Shown: positions 1 to 8,238 of the stretch, in pieces
Layout: each line of letters begins with the position of its first letter
Position numbering within the stretch: the first letter of the stretch is position 1
Assembly (NCBI GenBank): GCA_044226785.1
Contig: JBGAGK010000025.1
Span: 4,066 to 68,065 of the forward strand
Length of the DNA stretch: 64,000 nt
Direction of reading: 5' to 3'
Source: TMP-86 sp039807285
GTDB taxonomy: Bacteria; Pseudomonadota; Gammaproteobacteria; Steroidobacterales; Steroidobacteraceae
Program-made: the position numbers and the translations under genes
The notes under the pieces: generated by a model
Databases searched by the model: none
What the model saw: only the letters and a program-made list of their open reading frames with translations
What the model was told of the DNA's origin: nothing

Positions 1-1
1 G

Positions 2-481
2 GCGTACGAACTCGTCGGCCGCACCGTCACCATCCATCGCCCGCGCGCGCAAGTTTATGCCGCCTGGCGCGATTTCCGTCATCTGTCATCGTTCATGGAG
101 AACATCCGCGATGTCGAGGTCGTCGACGACCGGCGCTCCCACTGGGTGGTGGAAGCGCCCGGCGGCAGGACGGTGGAATGGGATGCGCTGATCATCACCG
201 ATCAGCCGAATGAGCTGATCGAGTGGCGCTCACAGGAGGGTGCCAGCGTGCATCACAGCGGCCGTGTCGAATTTCGCGATGCGCCGGCGCAGCGCGGCAC
301 CGAAGTGTCCGTGACCATCGCCTACGATCCGCCCGGCGGCAGCGTGGGCAAGCTCATCGCCAAGCTGTTCAAGAAGGAGCCCAAGATCCAGGCACGCCAG
401 GATCTGCGGCGTTTCAAGCAGCTGATGGAAACCGGCGAAATCGCCACCGCCGAACCGCCGGCGGCGGCGCCGCGCGGTTGA
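2..481 (+). CDS. SRPBCC family protein (polyketide cyclase/dehydrase-like), 5' end cut by the window
   Basis: The reading frame is open from base 2, so the gene starts outside the window; an internal ATG lies at 95. The visible part carries the SRPBCC/START-like pattern: a V-T-I-H-R-P strand, then VYAAWRDF and a helix, then strands ending in IEWRS and GTEVSVTIAYDPPGG, and a C-terminal helix with LRRFKQLMETGE. Members bind hydrophobic ligands in a helix-grip fold; the substrate here is unknown. It ends 10 bp before the alcohol dehydrogenase, so the two are probably co-transcribed. A short Ala/Pro-rich tail closes the protein. The family call is solid; the function is not known. Confidence 0.75.
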   Translation, partial: AYELVGRTVTIHRPRAQVYAAWRDFRHLSSFMENIRDVEVVDDRRSHWVVEAPGGRTVEWDALIITDQPNELIEWRSQEGASVHHSGRVEFRDAPAQRGTEVSVTIAYDPPGGSVGKLIAKLFKKEPKIQARQDLRRFKQLMETGEIATAEPPAAAPRG

Positions 482-491
482 GGAGATTTCC

Positions 492-1703
492 ATGCGCGCA
501 CTCACCTGGCACGGCAAGGAAGACGTTCGAGTCGACACGGTCCCCGATCCGCAGATCGTGAATCCGCGGGACGCCATCGTCGAGATCACCTCCACCGCCA
601 TCTGCGGCTCGGACCTGCATCTGTACGACCATTACATCCCCACCATGAAATCCGGCGATGTGCTGGGGCATGAGTTCATGGGCAAGGTGGTCGAGGTGGG
701 TCCGGGCAATCAGAAGCTCAAAGTTGGCGATCGGGTGGTCGTTCCGTTCGTGATCGCCTGCGGGCAATGCTATTTCTGCGGCAAGCAGCAATATGCCGCC
801 TGCGACAACTCCAACCCGGCCGAGAGCGCCGACATGTCGGAGCTGCTGTACGGCTATCCCATGACGGGCGCCTTCGGCTACTCGCACCTCACCGGCGGCT
901 ACGCGGGCGGACAGGCGGAGTATGCGCGCGTGCCGTTCTCGGACGTGGGTCCCATCGCTATCCCTAATGGCGTGGACGATGAGACGGTGCTGTTTCTCTC
1001 CGACATTCTGCCCACCGGCTGGATGGCGGCGGAGAACTGCGAAATCGAGCCCGGCGATGCGGTGGCCGTATGGGGCTGTGGCCCGGTGGGATTGTTCGCC
1101 GTGCAGAGCGCCTTGGTGCTGGGCGCACGGCGCGTGATCGCCATTGACCATTTCCCGCATCGCCTGGAGCTGGCGAAGCGTCTCGGCGCCGACACCATCA
1201 ACTTCGATGAGGTCAACGTGCGCGAGGCGCTGGTGGAAATGACCGGCGGCATCGGGCCTGATGCCTGCATCGACGCGGTGGGCATGGAGAGCCACGGCAT
1301 GACCATCGACAACCTGCTGGATCAGGCCAAGGTCAAGGTGGGCTTGGGAACGGATCGGCCGCATGCGCTGCGGCAGATCATTCTCGCCTGCCGCAAGGGT
1401 GGGCGCGTTTCCATTCCCGGCGTGTACGGCGGTGTGGCTGACAAGTTTCCACTGGGCGCGCTCATGGAAAAAGGACTGACCATCAAGACCGGTCAGACGC
1501 ATGTGCAGAAATACGCGCCGAAACTGCTGAAAATGATTCTCGACGGCGTGCTCGACACGACCTTTCTCATCAGTCACCGCCTGCCGCTGGAACAGGCGCC
1601 CAAGGGCTACAAGATTTTCAAGGAGCGGCAGAACGAGGTCACCAAGGTGGTGCTGAAGCCCGGCGTGACGACGCCCGGCGCACTGGCGGCCGCCGCGCCG
1701 TAG
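492..1703 (+). CDS. Zinc-dependent alcohol dehydrogenase (formaldehyde-dehydrogenase-like MDR)
   Basis: This 403-residue medium-chain dehydrogenase probably oxidises an alcohol (or a thiol adduct) with NAD(P)+. Visible features are the catalytic zinc set (Cys38 in ICGSD, His60-Glu61 in GHE), a structural zinc lobe with Cys90, Cys93, Cys96 and Cys104, and a Rossmann GCGPVG motif near residue 195. The long insertion after the zinc lobe and the overall length resemble the glutathione-independent formaldehyde dehydrogenase/threonine dehydrogenase-like branch. A GAGGA Shine-Dalgarno sits just upstream of the ATG. It follows the SRPBCC gene closely. The exact substrate cannot be read from sequence. 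Confidence 0.88.
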   Translation: MRALTWHGKEDVRVDTVPDPQIVNPRDAIVEITSTAICGSDLHLYDHYIPTMKSGDVLGHEFMGKVVEVGPGNQKLKVGDRVVVPFVIACGQCYFCGKQQYAACDNSNPAESADMSELLYGYPMTGAFGYSHLTGGYAGGQAEYARVPFSDVGPIAIPNGVDDETVLFLSDILPTGWMAAENCEIEPGDAVAVWGCGPVGLFAVQSALVLGARRVIAIDHFPHRLELAKRLGADTINFDEVNVREALVEMTGGIGPDACIDAVGMESHGMTIDNLLDQAKVKVGLGTDRPHALRQIILACRKGGRVSIPGVYGGVADKFPLGALMEKGLTIKTGQTHVQKYAPKLLKMILDGVLDTTFLISHRLPLEQAPKGYKIFKERQNEVTKVVLKPGVTTPGALAAAAP

Positions 1704-1717
1704 CGAATCTTCACTGA

Positions 1718-2137
1718 CTATTTTTGAAACGCCGCCAACGCGGCCTCGACCACTTTTTGATCCTGGTCGACCGTGCCGCCGCTCGCGCCCACGGCGCCGA
1801 CCACCGTCTTGCCCAGCTTCACCGGCATGCCACCGGCAAAGATCACCACCCGGTCGTGGTTGGTGCTGTTGATGCCGAACAGCGGCTTTCCGGACTGCGC
1901 CATTTTCGCCAGGTCCTCGGTGGCCATGTCGAACACCCGCGCCGTCCAGGCCTTGTGGATGGAGATGTCGATGCTGCCCAGCCACGCGCCGTCCATGCGT
2001 TCATGGGCGATGAGATTGCCGCCGGCATCCACCACCGCAAGATTGTAGGGGACGCCGATTTCCTCGGCTTTGCGCTCGCCGGCGGCGATGATGCGGCGCG
2101 CGTCGGCGAGCGACAGGGTGGCGAGTTGCGTGGTCAT
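1718..2137 (-). CDS. GlcG/HbpS family heme-binding-like protein
   Basis: A protein of about 139 residues matching the GlcG/HbpS (DUF336) family: LADARRIIAAGERKAEE at the N-terminus, the AVVDAGGNLIAHERMDGA strand-turn, and the glycine-rich VGAVGASGG segment near the C-terminus. Family members form octamers; some bind heme or extracellular stress signals, and GlcG-like proteins often accompany oxidation genes. The ATG at 2137 has GGAG six bases upstream; an in-frame ATG at 2143 directly abuts that GGAG and is less likely. It is convergent with the alcohol dehydrogenase. Role in this locus unknown. Confidence 0.85.
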   Translation of the reverse strand: MTTQLATLSLADARRIIAAGERKAEEIGVPYNLAVVDAGGNLIAHERMDGAWLGSIDISIHKAWTARVFDMATEDLAKMAQSGKPLFGINSTNHDRVVIFAGGMPVKLGKTVVGAVGASGGTVDQDQKVVEAALAAFQK

Positions 2138-2203
2138 GGACATCTCCGGAAAGTGGGTACCGGCAGGGTTGACCGAAACGGCGGCGCCCGCTGTCGGCTG
2201 CGC

Positions 2204-3172
2204 TCAGGACTTCGGGTAGTCGCCGGCCGACAGGAGTGGAGACTCTGGCGCGGCGGTGCCCGCCGTGGTTCGATTCCTCGCGGGTGAACTCGGCACGGCC
2301 AGACTCGCCGCGGGTGGAGCGGTGCGACTGACGCCGGCGAGGCAAGCGGTGAATTCCGCGCCGAACAGAAAGATTTGCGCCGTGTAGTACAGCCACAGCA
2401 GGAGCGCGGCGAAAGAGGCCGCCGCGCCGAAGGCCGATGGCTGCGTCGAGTGCGACAGATACAGTCCGATGCCCCAGCGGCCTGCATCGAACAGCACGGC
2501 GGTGAGAACGCCGCCGGCGATGACGGTTTTCCACGCCAGACGCCGTGCGGGCATGTAGCGGTAAATGAGCGCGAACAGCGCCGCCGTGAGAGTGAGTGAG
2601 ACCGCCACGTCCACCACCACCAGCGATCCCACGATGCCGGGATAGGCATGGGCGATCTGCGCACGGAGATTCGACAAGCCGGTGGAGAGCGTAAGGGATA
2701 CGAGCAATAGGAACCCCAGCGCCAGAATGAATCCGAACGACAGGAGCCTGGCGCGAATGAATCCGCGCAGGCCGGAGGGCGCCATGCGGGCGCTGCGCCA
2801 GATCTGATTGAGTGAGGTCTGCAGGACGGTGAACACGGTGGAGGCGCCGATGATCAGGGTGATGACACTGACCACCGTCGATACCAGTCCGTTGGTCTGG
2901 GTGGATGCGCGCACCGCGTCCATTACCGTTTTCGCGGTCGCAGGTCCAAACAGCTCCTGCATTTGCGCCTGCACCTGTCCGTAAGCCTGCTGTTCGCCCA
3001 GCACGCCGCCGGCGATGGTCAGCAGGATCACCAGGAGCGGTGCGAGCGAAAAAGCGCAGAAGAACGCCAGCGCCGCCCCGATGGTGGAGGCATTGTCCTC
3101 GCTCCAGTAGCGCGCCGCGCACAGCAGCAGCGATCCGCAGTTGCGCCACGTGAGCCTGTCGAGGGTGGCCAT
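2204..3172 (-). CDS. YihY/BrkB family inner-membrane protein
   Basis: A 322-residue multi-spanning membrane protein of the YihY/BrkB (UPF0761) family. Visible are about six hydrophobic segments (AALAFFCAFSLAPLLVILLTI, VVSVITLIIGASTVFTVL, LLSFGFILALGFLLLV and others), the family motif around QTSLNQIWR, and a C-terminal SFAALLLWLYYTAQIFLFGAEF segment. Once called ribonuclease BN by mistake, the family has no settled biochemical role. A Pro/Ala/Ser-rich cytoplasmic tail follows the last helix. It lies 66 bp downstream of the GlcG-like gene on the same strand. Confidence 0.88.
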   Translation of the reverse strand: MATLDRLTWRNCGSLLLCAARYWSEDNASTIGAALAFFCAFSLAPLLVILLTIAGGVLGEQQAYGQVQAQMQELFGPATAKTVMDAVRASTQTNGLVSTVVSVITLIIGASTVFTVLQTSLNQIWRSARMAPSGLRGFIRARLLSFGFILALGFLLLVSLTLSTGLSNLRAQIAHAYPGIVGSLVVVDVAVSLTLTAALFALIYRYMPARRLAWKTVIAGGVLTAVLFDAGRWGIGLYLSHSTQPSAFGAAASFAALLLWLYYTAQIFLFGAEFTACLAGVSRTAPPAASLAVPSSPARNRTTAGTAAPESPLLSAGDYPKS

Positions 3173-3404
3173 TACGGGTACGAGCGTTTCCGCCCGCTAC
3201 GCAGCGGTGCCGTTTCAACCCGCGGAATGTTTTCGGGAGCGAACGACATTCGGCTCAAATTATGGACAGCAAGCGGGTTAGACGCGGCCGGCATCCACGC
3301 AAAACGCTGTGGGACGAATCCGACGCCGCTTCGCGCGCCACGAGTCGCGCCTTCGCCACCGGCCGCCTTCACGACGGCCTATGATGCGGCAAAGGAGCGA
3401 TGCC

Positions 3405-4478
3405 ATGCCAGACATCCCCGCTACTCGCAAGGGACAACCCGACGCCCACATCGACCGGGACGAATTCGCGAAGCGCATGCGCGCGCAGTTCCACGATCCC
3501 GCGTTCGAGCAGGCGGACGGGGAAATCGAACGCCTGGTCGAGATCGCGTGGAATGCCTACGAAGATTCGCGCAAGAGTCCCCGCACTCGCGCGGCGGGTC
3601 CCGGCTTTGCGGACCCCGATTATCCGTTGGCTTTGGAATGGCTGGCGACGCGTGAGGCCATCCATGCCGCGCAGGCGCGACAGCAGGACCCGAGCTCACC
3701 CTCGCGGGTGCTGCTCATTTGCGCATCACCCCGTTCCGACCAGACTTGTCCCGGCGAAATGTCGAAGACCTATCGGATTTGCCGGCTGGCGCAGGAAGTG
3801 CTCGGCCAGCAGGGCATCGAAGTCGATCTGCTGGATTTGAGCCACCTCACGTCCGAGTACGGACGCAAGATCCTGCCCTGCAAGGGCTGCGTTTCCACCG
3901 CCATGCCGCTGTGCCACTGGCCCTGCTCGTGTTATCCCAACCACTCGCTGGGCCAGGCCGGCGATTGGATGAACGAGCTGTATCCGCGTTTCGTCGCCGC
4001 CCATGGCCTCATGATCGTGACGCCCGTGCATTGGTACCAGGCGCCGAGCGTGCTGAAGTTGCTGATCGACCGGCTGGTCTGCGCCGACGGCGGCAATCCC
4101 GATCCCACCACCACTCACGGCAAGCATCCGCAGGAGGCGAAGGCGTTGGAAATGAAAGGTTGGTCGTACCCGCGCCATTTGCGCGGCCGCGCTTTCTCGG
4201 TCATCGTGCACGGCGATGCCGCGGGCGCCGAAAATCTGCGGCGCGCACTGAGTGATTGGCTCGCGGACATCGGCCTGATACCCGCCGGAATCCAGGGCCT
4301 GCTGGATCGCTACGTCGGCTATTACACTCCGTATGCCGAGAGTCACGAATACCTGGATCGCGACGTGGATTTCCAGGCCGAAGCGCGCAACGCCGCGCAG
4401 GCCTTGGTCAACCGGATTGCCACGAACCGCGCGGGGCGGGTGCCGGAGCCGATGTTGCCGGAGCCACGGCCGAAATGA
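3405..4478 (+). CDS. Flavodoxin-fold NAD(P)H-dependent oxidoreductase
   Basis: The ATG at 3405 is chosen because AAAGGAG ends 7 bases upstream; the longer in-frame ORF from 3309 has no such site. The 357-residue product has an N-terminal helical extension of about 95 residues with an Asp/Glu-rich start, then a flavodoxin-like NADPH:FMN reductase fold: VLLICASPRSD (phosphate-binding loop), a Cys-rich stretch with CKGCVSTAMPLCHWPCSC, and the active-site region VTPVHWYQAPSVLKLLIDRL. It probably reduces FMN or quinones. The unusual cluster of cysteines could bind a metal, which is inference. Its 3' end overlaps the convergent LysR gene by about 70 bp. Confidence 0.82.
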   Translation: MPDIPATRKGQPDAHIDRDEFAKRMRAQFHDPAFEQADGEIERLVEIAWNAYEDSRKSPRTRAAGPGFADPDYPLALEWLATREAIHAAQARQQDPSSPSRVLLICASPRSDQTCPGEMSKTYRICRLAQEVLGQQGIEVDLLDLSHLTSEYGRKILPCKGCVSTAMPLCHWPCSCYPNHSLGQAGDWMNELYPRFVAAHGLMIVTPVHWYQAPSVLKLLIDRLVCADGGNPDPTTTHGKHPQEAKALEMKGWSYPRHLRGRAFSVIVHGDAAGAENLRRALSDWLADIGLIPAGIQGLLDRYVGYYTPYAESHEYLDRDVDFQAEARNAAQALVNRIATNRAGRVPEPMLPEPRPK

Positions 4479-5766
4479 AGGGCGGTCGAAGGTCAGCGTA
4501 CGGCGCGTCGATCTTGCATCGTCCCGCCAACGAGCGGCTGCCGCGGTCGAGTGCCGTGGACTCCACGCGGGCGGTATCGAGAAATTTTCGCAGGGCTGCG
4601 GTCGGTTTGAATGAGGTTCGCATGGTCCAGCCAACCGGCTGGCTGGTTCGCGGCAGGGGCGGCCCCAAAACGCTGAGACGGTTGCGCACGACATCGGATG
4701 CGACCTGGCAGGTCGAAACGACCGCAACGCTGTCGGAGTTGAGCAGCAACTCCCGGATGGTGAGAAAAGAGTTGCATTCCAAGACCCTGCTTGGCCGTGG
4801 CAGTCGCCGCGCATCCAGCAGGCCATTCAAGCGATCGCGTGCCGGCGTTCCCTGCGGCGGCAGCAGCCAGCGATAGCGATTCAGCGCTTTGCGGTCGATG
4901 ATCACGCGGCCGCGTCCAATACCGCGGGCCAGCGGATGGCCTGCGCGACCGACCAATGAGAGGGTGTCGTTGAAAATGGGCTCCTGCATCACGTCATTGC
5001 CAGGTCCCGGAAGCCGCAATGCGCCAAGGATGAGATCGATGCGCCCGTGACGCAGCGCATGAAGCTGCTCCTCGTAAGGGCCATCCATGATGGTAACCGT
5101 GATATTGGGATAATGCTCCAGCAGCCGCTCGAGACTCCGAGGCAGCCAGGATGCGCGCGCGGTCGGCAATGCGCCGAGTCGTATCTGGCCATCATAGATG
5201 CCACGCATTTCCCGGAGCTCATCCAGGCACAGCCGCAGTTCGCTCTGCAGCAGCTCGTAGCCCGCGGCCAGCTCGCGGGCGGCCCTGGTCATCTCCAGCA
5301 CCCGACCCGATCTGGTCCAGAGCGGCTGCCCCAGCAACTGGGCGAGGTGGGCCATCGAGCGGGATACCACGGGCTGCGCTATCCCGAGCCGGCAGGCTGC
5401 GGCGGAGAAGGTTCCGCCTGCGACGGTGGCGGTGAGCGCTTGCAGCTGCGTATCCCGCACCTGCTGTCGCAGGCGAGCCAACGGTGCCGGGCCGATGCCG
5501 GCTCCTTGCGCCGCGGCTACCAGGAAGCCCATGCCCTTGGACCCGCGGTCCGACAGGATCCTGCCGGCGGGCGTCAGCGTGGCCCCTGAAGGCCCTCTCG
5601 CGACGAGAGACAGATCCACGACCGACTCGAGCGCGGCGATGGCCTGGGAGATCGAGGGCTGTGTCCGGTGCAGCAGGCGTGCCGCCCCGTGCATGCTTCG
5701 CGCGCGTTCGGTTGCGAGCAAGGCTCTGATCCAGGTCAACTTGATGTGCGGCGAGGGCGTGCTCAC
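4408..5766 (-). CDS. LysR-family regulator with two N-terminal HTH domains
   Basis: This 452-residue protein is much longer than the usual ~300-residue LysR regulator because it carries two winged-helix units: residues about 10-70 (AARLLHRTQPSISQAIAALE) and about 106-165 (AACRLGIAQPVVSRSMAHL). Both have the LysR recognition-helix signature. A periplasmic-binding-like effector domain follows (GQIRLGALPTARA through the IRELLLNSDSVAVVST segment), then a Pro/Ala tail that overlaps the convergent flavodoxin gene. It is divergent from ligAB with 106 bp between start codons, so it likely controls the dioxygenase. Effector unknown; a pathway intermediate is plausible. Confidence 0.88.
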   Translation of the reverse strand: MSTPSPHIKLTWIRALLATERARSMHGAARLLHRTQPSISQAIAALESVVDLSLVARGPSGATLTPAGRILSDRGSKGMGFLVAAAQGAGIGPAPLARLRQQVRDTQLQALTATVAGGTFSAAACRLGIAQPVVSRSMAHLAQLLGQPLWTRSGRVLEMTRAARELAAGYELLQSELRLCLDELREMRGIYDGQIRLGALPTARASWLPRSLERLLEHYPNITVTIMDGPYEEQLHALRHGRIDLILGALRLPGPGNDVMQEPIFNDTLSLVGRAGHPLARGIGRGRVIIDRKALNRYRWLLPPQGTPARDRLNGLLDARRLPRPSRVLECNSFLTIRELLLNSDSVAVVSTCQVASDVVRNRLSVLGPPLPRTSQPVGWTMRTSFKPTAALRKFLDTARVESTALDRGSRSLAGRCKIDAPYADLRPPFISAVAPATSAPAPAPRGSWQSG

Positions 5767-5768
5767 GG

Positions 5769-5799
5769 CGTGTATATCAAAAAGGAATCACGATACACG
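5769..5799. promoter_or_regulatory. Inverted repeat in the LysR-ligA divergent promoter
   Basis: Arms cgtgtat (5769-5775) and atacacg (5793-5799) form a perfect 7-bp inverted repeat with 17 bp between them, immediately upstream of the LysR start and 74 bp before ligA. A second shorter repeat (atcgg/ccgat, 5803-5816) follows. LysR proteins bind dyads of this size in divergent promoters; that this regulator binds here is inference. Confidence 0.45.
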
Positions 5800-5872
5800 T
5801 AAATCGGATTACCGATGCGGCAGGCGGATAATGAAATATGCCGGCATCGACCCGTGCAGGTGGAGGATATCC

Positions 5873-6223
5873 ATGAAGCAATCCATACCCGGAACCACCC
5901 TATTCGACGGCGACATGGCGATGAAGGGGTACGCGCTGAACAAGATGTGCTATTCCTTCAACATCGCCGCAAACCGTGCGCGTTTCAAGGCGGATGAGCA
6001 GGCTTACTGCAGGGAGTATGGGCTGAACGATCAGCAGGCCGCCGCCATCCGCGAGCGGAACGTGCTTGCGTTGCTGGCCGCCGGCGGAAACGTCTACTAC
6101 CTGGCGAAGTTTGCGGGAATCTTCGGGCTGGATGTCCAGGACCTGGGAGCCCAGCAAACCAGCATGAGCAAGGAAGAATTCAAGACAAAGCTTCGCGGTT
6201 ACGCGCAGCCAAAGGAGCAGTGA
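5873..6223 (+). CDS. ligA: Protocatechuate 4,5-dioxygenase-type alpha (small) subunit
   Basis: A 116-residue protein with the LigA-fold signatures PGTTLFDGDMAMKGYALNKMCYSFN, then FKADEQAYCREYGLNDQQAAAIRERN and GGNVYYLAKFAGIFGLD. In the family this helical subunit covers the active site of the catalytic beta subunit. It is somewhat shorter than classical LigA. GGAGG lies upstream of the ATG at 5873. The beta subunit starts one base after its stop, a standard co-translated pair. The substrate could be protocatechuate, gallate or a methoxylated analogue; the sequence alone does not decide. Confidence 0.9.
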   Translation: MKQSIPGTTLFDGDMAMKGYALNKMCYSFNIAANRARFKADEQAYCREYGLNDQQAAAIRERNVLALLAAGGNVYYLAKFAGIFGLDVQDLGAQQTSMSKEEFKTKLRGYAQPKEQ

Positions 6224-6224
6224 C

Positions 6225-7064
6225 ATGGCCAGGATCGTCGGCAGCGTTTCAACCTCGCACGTACCCGCAATCGGGGGCGCCATCGCGCGCGGACTGCAGG
6301 AAGATCGTTACTGGAAGCCGTTTTTCGACGCCTTCCCTCCGACACGAAGCTGGTTGTCCGGGGTGCGTCCGGACGTTGCCATCATCGTATACAACGACCA
6401 TGGGTTGAATTTCTTCCTGGACAAGATGCCGACTTTTGCGATCGGCGCCGCCGCCCATTACGTGTCGTCGGACGAGGGTTGGGGCATCCCGACCATACCG
6501 CCGGTGCGGGGTATCCCGGAGCTTTCCTGGGCCATCATCGAGGGCGTCGTCGGCGAAGAATTCGACATCACCAGCTGCCAGGAAATGCTGATCGACCATG
6601 CGGTGACGATCCCGTTGCAGCTGCTCTGGCCGAACGGCAGTCCTCCGGTCAGCATCGTGCCGGTTGCCGTCAACACGGTGCAACATCCCTTGCCGAATCC
6701 CAAGCGGTGCCTCGCATTTGGACACGCGATCCATCGGGCCGTTGCCGCGTTCCCCCGCGACTTGAACGTGGTGGTAATCGCCACCGGTGGCCTGTCCCAC
6801 CAGCTCGATGGGCAGCGGGCCGGTTTCATCAACCCGGACTTCGATCGCTTGTGTCTCGATTCGCTGATCGGTGCGCCCGAGCGGCTCACCGGTTATTCGG
6901 TCGTCGATCTCGTCGAACTTGCCGGTACGCAGGGCGTGGAGGTGCTCAACTGGATCGTGGGACGCGGCATCGTGGGCGGTGCGACGCAGGAGCGGCACCG
7001 AACGTACCATATTCCCATTTCCAACACGGCCTCCGCGGTACAGGTGTTGCAGGCGATGGCGTAG
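6225..7064 (+). CDS. ligB: Protocatechuate 4,5-dioxygenase-type beta (catalytic) subunit
   Basis: A 279-residue class III extradiol dioxygenase that opens a catecholic ring next to the hydroxyls using non-heme Fe(II). Candidate ligands by position are His12 (STSHVP), His59 (YNDHG) and Glu239 (GVEV); the likely acid/base His192 lies in GGLSHQLDG. These match the spacing known for LigB. It is paired with ligA (one-base gap) and AGGAG precedes its ATG. The enzymes that would process the ring-fission product (LigC, LigI, LigJ, LigK types) are not in the window, so the pathway must be finished elsewhere. Confidence 0.92.
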   Translation: MARIVGSVSTSHVPAIGGAIARGLQEDRYWKPFFDAFPPTRSWLSGVRPDVAIIVYNDHGLNFFLDKMPTFAIGAAAHYVSSDEGWGIPTIPPVRGIPELSWAIIEGVVGEEFDITSCQEMLIDHAVTIPLQLLWPNGSPPVSIVPVAVNTVQHPLPNPKRCLAFGHAIHRAVAAFPRDLNVVVIATGGLSHQLDGQRAGFINPDFDRLCLDSLIGAPERLTGYSVVDLVELAGTQGVEVLNWIVGRGIVGGATQERHRTYHIPISNTASAVQVLQAMA

Positions 7065-7084
7065 GGCGGCGCCTGTTCGACGAG

Positions 7085-7105
7085 GGCGTATGGGCGCGGT
7101 ACGCC
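7085..7105. terminator. Possible shared terminator between ligB and the Rieske gene
   Basis: Inverted repeat ggcgta (7085-7090)/tacgcc (7100-7105) with a 9-base loop, extendable through imperfect cgac/gtcg flanks, in the 68-bp gap between two convergent genes. There is no clear T-run, so the call rests only on position and symmetry. Confidence 0.3.
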
Positions 7106-7132
7106 GTCGGATCACCACGTCTTAAGTTTCGG

Positions 7133-8167
7133 CTATGTCATCGCCTGCTCATCGCGCAGCATGCGGCTCACGATCCGGTTGAACATCGTGATGCCGCGAT
7201 CCTGAGCCGAGGGCAGTACCAGCGGATTTTCCGTGCGGTCGATGACCTTCTGCTGCGCCTCGATCATGCTCTTGTCTTCAGCAAAGGCCTGCGCCGCGAG
7301 CTTCATCAACTGGTCCCGAAGCGCGGCGTCTCCGTGCCGGCGGTGAGGGCCCCAGCTGAAGAAATAGCGTGCGTGCTTTGGGCCGATGGGCGTGACTGCC
7401 TGGCAGGTGAAATTGACGCCCGATATCGCGGCTGAATAATCGGGCTTCCGATGTTGGCAGGCCTGGGCGGTGCCGAGCGGGAAGTTTCCGCTCCACATCA
7501 GCAGGATGCCCGGGATCAGGAATTCATAGGTGGTGTACCCGTCCACCGGGCCTCCGGTGGCACCCAGCGGCGGCGGTGAGTTTTCGATCCAGCGCGCAAA
7601 GCGCACGCCGCGCGGCAGCCCCGTTATCTGCGGCAACCGTTCCGCGAAGTCCGGGGGTGTCTGGAAACTCCGCGCGTGTACGTAAGGCAGATGGCTGAAG
7701 TCGAGCAGGTTGTCATTGATGAGACACGCTTCGGCGTCGTAGTCCAGTTGCCCGTGTCCGAAAATCCAGTCCGGATGGTCAAGGCCCGCCGCGGCCGGAA
7801 TCAACGACTCATCGGCCAGATTCGGATTGCCCATCCACACCCAGATCCAGCTATGACGGTCGGCCACGGGATAGCTGCGAACCTTGGCGCCGGGCGGAAT
7901 CACCGACTGGCCCGGTATTTCGAGGGTGTTGCCATCGGGGCTGAACAGGAAGCCGTGGTACTGGCAGCGCAGATTGCCGTTCTCGCAACGGCCCCGCGAC
8001 AGCGGCGCAAGCCGATGCACGCAGCGGTCGGCGAGTGCCGCGACCTTCCCCCGCGCATTACGCCATATCACGATGGGTTCATTCAGGATGGATACGCCCA
8101 TGGGTGCATCCGTGCCCAGATCATCGGACCATGAAGCCACATACCAGGCATTACGCGGGTAGTTCAT
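7133..8167 (-). CDS. VanA-type Rieske non-heme iron oxygenase (aromatic O-demethylase family)
   Basis: A 344-residue oxygenase component. The Rieske [2Fe-2S] cluster is Cys49-x-His51 with Cys68-x2-His71; the mononuclear iron site is visible as NDNLLDFSHLPYVH. Length and the N-terminal NYPRNAWYVASW motif match the vanillate O-demethylase oxygenase (VanA/DdmC-like) branch, which releases a methoxy carbon as formaldehyde. The ATG at 8167 has GAGGGGAG 8 bases upstream; a TTG at 8185 is rejected. No VanB-type reductase is adjacent, so electrons must come from a partner encoded elsewhere. It is divergent from a TetR gene across a perfect operator. Confidence 0.88.
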   Translation of the reverse strand: MNYPRNAWYVASWSDDLGTDAPMGVSILNEPIVIWRNARGKVAALADRCVHRLAPLSRGRCENGNLRCQYHGFLFSPDGNTLEIPGQSVIPPGAKVRSYPVADRHSWIWVWMGNPNLADESLIPAAAGLDHPDWIFGHGQLDYDAEACLINDNLLDFSHLPYVHARSFQTPPDFAERLPQITGLPRGVRFARWIENSPPPLGATGGPVDGYTTYEFLIPGILLMWSGNFPLGTAQACQHRKPDYSAAISGVNFTCQAVTPIGPKHARYFFSWGPHRRHGDAALRDQLMKLAAQAFAEDKSMIEAQQKVIDRTENPLVLPSAQDRGITMFNRIVSRMLRDEQAMT

Positions 8168-8191
8168 AGGTCGTACTCCCCTCAAAGATCG

Positions 8192-8210
8192 AATTGAACA
8201 GTGTTCAATT
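8192..8210. promoter_or_regulatory. Perfect palindromic operator (TetR type)
   Basis: The 19-bp sequence aattgaacagtgttcaatt is a perfect palindrome with 9-bp arms around one central base. It sits 25 bp upstream of the Rieske gene start and 28 bp upstream of the divergent TetR gene, the classical arrangement for autoregulation and control of the neighbour. Confidence 0.8.
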
Positions 8211-8238
8211 TTGTAGTTAGACTATCGCAACCGCCCGT

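Noticed and set aside
414..1985. A 523-codon minus-strand open frame across the alcohol dehydrogenase
   Set aside because: It is a GC-driven shadow: the plus-strand protein has complete zinc and Rossmann motifs, while this frame has Arg/His-rich composition and no family signature.
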